Positions 27,403-30,802 of a DNA stretch of 30,802 bases are shown piece after piece (the stretch's first letter is position 1; every line of letters starts with the position of its first letter). The notes under the pieces are model-generated. The model had not been told where the DNA came from and did not search any database. It saw only the letters and a list, made by a program, of their open reading frames with translations. The position numbers and the translations under genes were made by a program. The stretch is from a virus: IMG/VR virus record IMGVR_UViG_3300009365_000169, positions 1 through 30,802 of that record. One strand, written 5' to 3'.

Positions 27403-28398
27403 TTAATATACTGCGTTTGCTTCTGCATTGATAAGAGTTCCATTTATCATCGCAGATGTTGTTGTATTATATTGACCTCTCAGTTCAACCGTCTGCATGA
27501 CCTTATCATCAAGAGGTCTTGGATCACTCCATATCGGGAATACCAATTCATCAAGTTGAAGGTCAATCTGGAAAGCTGTTGAAGTCGCTCCGATATCTGT
27601 TCCTGAAACAAGGGAAAGTAATAAAGCCTGAACAGTGTTTGCAGTGAATAAGTCGTAATAAGTTGAGTTTTCAAAAAGCAAAACTGCTTCGCCTGTGACG
27701 GAAAGCTGTTTATTTACAATCTGGTTCGGTGCGACTGATCCGAAAGCAAAATGAGGTTCAGTGTTTCTTTCGATTGTGAGTGTCAAAGATTCAAGTGGAA
27801 CTGTTGAAGCACCCCCAAGCCCTGCGACTGTTGCAGCGAATTTTGCTGTTGCTTCCGCTGAAACGAAATCAGTTTCTGCGACAAAACTCGGTGCTTCGGT
27901 TGTCGCTTCTGGTTTTCTTCCGACAAAAGTTGCTTCATAAGTGACGTATTCACCTGCGACAACTCGGACTTCAAGCCTTGATAATTTCGAAGCGAGTACA
28001 ACATGAGATGCAGCACCTGCACGGACATCATCATCAAGAACGATTGAATAAGTCGGATTTTGATTCGTATTTAAAACTGAAAAAGTATGAGTATTTGCAC
28101 CTGCTTCTGGATCGTCAACCGAAGTGGCGAGTGTTCCAAATGCTCCATATAAAAGCTGACCAAACATTGCATCTCCGACAATTCCTTCGATTGTCACCTC
28201 TGAATGATGTGTTCCGATTCTGCTTGACCTGACATCTTCAACTCTTCCGTATGCCTGCTCATTGAAAACAGTTCCTTTTATTTCGTTTATTTCGAAGTTC
28301 AGAACAGGAATGTGAACAATCTGAGTCGATTTTGTACCCTCAGCAGATTCTTCACGACCGATGCCGACTTGTGTCTTTCGACCAATTTCTGCAGCCAT
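27403..28398 (-). CDS. Major tail (tube) protein
   Basis: 331 aa, beta-rich: IVHIPVLNFEINEIKGTVF, an EVTIEGIVGDAMFGQLLYGAFG stretch, KLSRLEVRVVAGEYVTYEATFVG, LESLTLTIERN, and a C-terminal VMQTVELRGQYNTTT strand. This matches phage tail tube proteins, which stack as hexamers around the tape measure. It lies just before the chaperone and tape measure genes, the usual place, and a terminator right after it allows more of this protein than of the next genes. The length is about twice that of small tube proteins, so an added Ig-like or duplicated tube domain is possible. Confidence 0.75.
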   Translation of the reverse strand: MAAEIGRKTQVGIGREESAEGTKSTQIVHIPVLNFEINEIKGTVFNEQAYGRVEDVRSSRIGTHHSEVTIEGIVGDAMFGQLLYGAFGTLATSVDDPEAGANTHTFSVLNTNQNPTYSIVLDDDVRAGAASHVVLASKLSRLEVRVVAGEYVTYEATFVGRKPEATTEAPSFVAETDFVSAEATAKFAATVAGLGGASTVPLESLTLTIERNTEPHFAFGSVAPNQIVNKQLSVTGEAVLLFENSTYYDLFTANTVQALLLSLVSGTDIGATSTAFQIDLQLDELVFPIWSDPRPLDDKVMQTVELRGQYNTTTSAMINGTLINAEANAVY

Positions 28399-28399
28399 A

Positions 28400-28549
28400 T
28401 TATTTTAAATTAAGTTTTACAAACTTTTCCTCAGCTTCTTTTTTACTTGAAGCTAAAACAGTCACACCATCTGCAAAACAGTATTCTTTCTCTGCCTGCT
28501 TTGGAGTGGCTTTTTTTGGTGATGATTCTGATTCATTATTTTTCATCAT
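28400..28549 (-). CDS. 49-aa protein before the tail tube gene
   Basis: Starts MMKNNESESSPKKATP at ATG 28549 and ends one base before the tail tube ATG (TAA T ATG). The second half, EYCFADGVTVLASSKKEAEEKF, is a beta-hairpin plus helix with the look of small proteins found next to tail tube genes. The Ser/Lys/Pro start is unstructured. Function unknown. Confidence 0.6.
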   Translation of the reverse strand: MMKNNESESSPKKATPKQAEKEYCFADGVTVLASSKKEAEEKFVKLNLK

Positions 28550-28570
28550 TCAAAGGATATTACATTTTAA

Positions 28571-28600
28571 ATTATAAAACAAACGATTTATTTATTCCAA
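28571..28600 (-). promoter_or_regulatory. Possible promoter for the tail tube operon
   Basis: Minus strand: TTGGAA (28595-28600), 18 bp, perfect TATAAT (28571-28576). Lies between the fibre-like gene and the 49-aa gene. It would give a leader of about 15 nt. Confidence 0.45.
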
Positions 28601-28605
28601 GTTTT

Positions 28606-30802
28606 TTACGGTACAACGTCAATTTCAAGTGACGGATCGAAGTACATTGTATCTGCATCGATCACATACCCGACAATCTGAACCTGATCACCTGCTCCGA
28701 CTGGTGCTGTTTGAGTCACTGCACCTGTTGTCGTATGAAGATAAACCAAGTTTGAAACTCCATCTCCAAGCGTAAAGTTGAACAATGTATCTTGCCTGAT
28801 TATTCCTTGAAGTAAAACTTTCAAGCCTGCACCTGTTCCAGCTTCAAGAGCCATTGCTGTACAAGGTGCTGTAGTCGAAGCATCTGCATCAGCTTCATCA
28901 TAATTTCCATCAGTCGAAATCACAAGGCAAGCACCGATTCCTGTTGCATTCGCATCGACTGTTGCAAGCCGTGTCAATCCCTCAGATTCATTATCATCAC
29001 CTTTCGCAAGCTGATAATTTCCATGAGTAATATTGTCCATTCCTTCAACTCCGATCCAGACTGTATCTGTTCCTGAATCTGTGATTGTTCCATCAACAAT
29101 TCCACCGATGAAAATGTTATCGACTGCACCCGATGCAATCCTGATCGCATCATCAAAGAAGTTTCCAACAACAATGTTTCGATCACTTCCACTTGCGATA
29201 ATATCGATATCATCAAGATGATTCCCGACAATTACTCCATTATCCCCTGAGTGGTCAAGGATTCCACCCGGCAACATATAATTATTCCCGAACACGATCT
29301 CATTTCCAGTGTTTTCCGTTGCACTTGAAGTCCATGAAGAATTCGTGATGATCGACTTATTTTTATCAGTTGTTTCTCCACCACCAATCCGATGTGCGGC
29401 AATCACCATGATCCCTTCATCTGTTCCGTCTGCTTCAAGAACTGGATTATCAGAAGTTGATTCACCCCGAACTCCGATCACTGGTGAAGCCCCGACTGGA
29501 ATTCTGTATGATCCATCAACTGTTAGGAATGCATATATTGAATCTGCACTTGTCGTATCAAGTAATGGAGTTGTTGCAGCGAATGATCCATCAAAAAATA
29601 TCCCTGTTACTCTCGATCCAGCCCTTGCCCTGACAACATCGTTTACAAAAGTACTCGTTCCATTTACTGTCGAATTTATCAAATAATCACCGTCCCCGAG
29701 TCCACCGATTGCGTGATCCCTGTTCACATCAATTTTTGAGTTGGAAATTTTTAAAAGTGAATTATTAAATCCATTTATCCCACATTGATCACAAGTCGAA
29801 TTATGATCAATATACATTTTATCAATAAACATATTCATTCCTGCAGGCTTCAAGTTTCCTGTTGTCAAAACAAATTGAAGTTCAGAAGTATTTCCATCTC
29901 CAAATAAATGAAGCTGAACATTTCCAAGGAATTGAACATCAGAAGACAATGTCCAAGTCACCCCACCTTTTACATAAATCTGAGTCGCACTTGCGAATGT
30001 GATATCTGTTCCGTCTGTGACTGATCCGATCACTGCAATCGCAACCTTCGAATCATCAACAGCACCTTTTACTGTCGTATAACTACACCCTGCCGCACAA
30101 ACGTTGACCCATTCTCTCGGATCATCTCCACCGCCACCGCCTGCCTGTGCTTGCCAAGTGACTTTATTTGTTCCTGAATCATAAGCGAGAACGTCGTTGT
30201 CTGTTGACGGATAACCTTCTGATCCGAAATAATTTACAACCGCTGTTCCATCGAATCCCTCAAATACACCCTGAATAACTGTCGAATTATCTCCATCAGT
30301 ATCGATCGCAATTTCACCTGCCGCATCAAGAATATTTGAAGTCGCAGAAGGAATTTCAAGAGAGGTTGCCGCACCCATATCGACAACTCCATTTCCAGTG
30401 AAGCCTGTGAAAGTCGGTGCAGTCGCATAAGCAAGAATTCCTGTTCCTGTTTCATCAGTAATTACAGATGCGAGTTGAGCAGAAGTTGTATTTGCAAAAT
30501 CATTTAAAGAGTTTCCAGTCAAGGCGATCGTTCCAGATGCATCCTGAAAAGTTGCGGTTCGTGCCGCAGTCGCTGAATCAGTCAAAGTCGTTGTGACTCC
30601 ACCCCCTGCATCTGAGTCAAGAACGATCTGATTTGAATCCGCTGTCAAATTAAGTGAAGTTCCAGTTGCGACTCCGATCTGTGGAGTCGTGAGAGTCGGA
30701 CTTGTCGTATAAGCAACAAGCCCTGTTCCAGATTCATCAGAAAGAACGCCTGCGAGTTGAGCAGATGAAGTCGCAGAAAAATCTCCCAAAGTATTCCCTG
30801 TT
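28606..30802 (-). CDS. Beta-helix fibre/decoration protein (partial, 5' end outside)
   Basis: The frame is open to the right edge. The apparent start at 30789 is a TTG inside the repeat TGNTLGDFSAT, so the true start is beyond the window; at least 732 codons are present. The N-terminal part has repeats of the kind LTGNSLNDFANTTSAQLA / ITDETGTGILAY. A central Asn/Ile/Gly-rich section (NNSLLKISNSKIDVN, NIVVGNFFDDAIRI, GNEIVFGNNYML) is a right-handed beta-helix. The last 90 residues (KVLLQGIIRQDTLF, AGDQVQIVGYVIDADTMYF) form a separate beta domain common at the ends of phage fibre or capsid-decoration proteins. Position before the tail tube suggests a head-tail side fibre or decoration. Confidence 0.65.
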   Translation of the reverse strand, partial: TGNTLGDFSATSSAQLAGVLSDESGTGLVAYTTSPTLTTPQIGVATGTSLNLTADSNQIVLDSDAGGGVTTTLTDSATAARTATFQDASGTIALTGNSLNDFANTTSAQLASVITDETGTGILAYATAPTFTGFTGNGVVDMGAATSLEIPSATSNILDAAGEIAIDTDGDNSTVIQGVFEGFDGTAVVNYFGSEGYPSTDNDVLAYDSGTNKVTWQAQAGGGGGDDPREWVNVCAAGCSYTTVKGAVDDSKVAIAVIGSVTDGTDITFASATQIYVKGGVTWTLSSDVQFLGNVQLHLFGDGNTSELQFVLTTGNLKPAGMNMFIDKMYIDHNSTCDQCGINGFNNSLLKISNSKIDVNRDHAIGGLGDGDYLINSTVNGTSTFVNDVVRARAGSRVTGIFFDGSFAATTPLLDTTSADSIYAFLTVDGSYRIPVGASPVIGVRGESTSDNPVLEADGTDEGIMVIAAHRIGGGETTDKNKSIITNSSWTSSATENTGNEIVFGNNYMLPGGILDHSGDNGVIVGNHLDDIDIIASGSDRNIVVGNFFDDAIRIASGAVDNIFIGGIVDGTITDSGTDTVWIGVEGMDNITHGNYQLAKGDDNESEGLTRLATVDANATGIGACLVISTDGNYDEADADASTTAPCTAMALEAGTGAGLKVLLQGIIRQDTLFNFTLGDGVSNLVYLHTTTGAVTQTAPVGAGDQVQIVGYVIDADTMYFDPSLEIDVVP

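Noticed and set aside
30787-30789. TTG start for the right-end gene
   Set aside because: Upstream codons continue the same repeat motif (TGNTLGDF), so the gene simply runs out of the window.
1-30802. Alternative genetic code with TGA read as an amino acid
   Set aside because: TGA is the stop in many ATGA overlaps and the proteins end where families should end; Trp is coded by TGG.
1-30802. Bacteroidota host because SD is missing
   Set aside because: The promoters are TTGACN/TATNAT with 16-17-bp spacers rather than the Bacteroidota TTG / TANNTTTG type.
1-30802. Temperate phage with integrase and attachment site
   Set aside because: No integrase-like gene or attachment core could be found in the window; the HTH gene alone does not prove lysogeny.

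Overview
The window is a 30.8-kb piece of a tailed (siphovirus-type) phage or prophage genome. G+C is roughly 38-40% by eye. About 55 tightly packed genes are almost all on the minus strand, so transcription runs right to left. No rRNA, integrase, capsid or DNA polymerase gene is visible. Both ends cut through a gene: a head protease at the left and a fibre-like beta-helix protein at the right.

Layout in the direction of transcription. 30.8-20.5 kb is the tail module: fibre or decoration protein, a 49-aa protein, tail tube protein, tail assembly chaperone with a -1 frameshift extension, tape measure, distal tail protein, Gly-rich fibre, and a baseplate protein. 20.3-19.1 kb is the lysis region: holin, M15-type endolysin, two overlapping 23- and 28-aa membrane peptides, and a 95-aa acidic protein. 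19.06-16.9 kb is a control region. It holds four small plus-strand genes, two minus-strand DNA-binding regulators and about 640 bp without a convincing gene. That stretch contains a promoter-linked RNA with a predicted pseudoknot and terminator, a second structured element, and an A-tract. 16.9-8.7 kb holds DNA metabolism genes: HNH, Gp157-like, Rad52-like annealing protein, NinB-like, PD-(D/E)XK and VRR-NUC nucleases, a two-CW-domain protein, and a ParB-like/Mom-like/Zn-protein/HNH group. 8.7-5.1 kb is a chain of about 15 very small genes linked by 4-11 bp overlaps. 5.1-0 kb is packaging and head: putative terminase small subunit, large subunit, a tRNA-Glu(UUC), a small membrane protein, a fused Mu gp29-like portal plus MuF protein, and the start of a Mu gpI-like protease.

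Expression. I found no convincing Shine-Dalgarno sequence in front of any gene. Inside operons, genes start in ATGA/TAATG overlaps or one to a few bases after the previous stop. At operon heads I repeatedly see a sigma70-like promoter whose -10 box ends 6-7 bp before the start codon, which predicts leaderless mRNAs. Most of these promoters share an extra block in the spacer (GATTTGAC, N5-7, TTCAAAGTYCT, TATNAT). They occur in front of recombination, ParB/Mom, small-gene, tail and sRNA-like units, so they look like one regulon. The -35/-10 sequences are of the general bacterial type rather than the Bacteroidota type, and TGA is used as a stop. The host is therefore a bacterium with the standard code that initiates translation largely without SD. 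I cannot name it.
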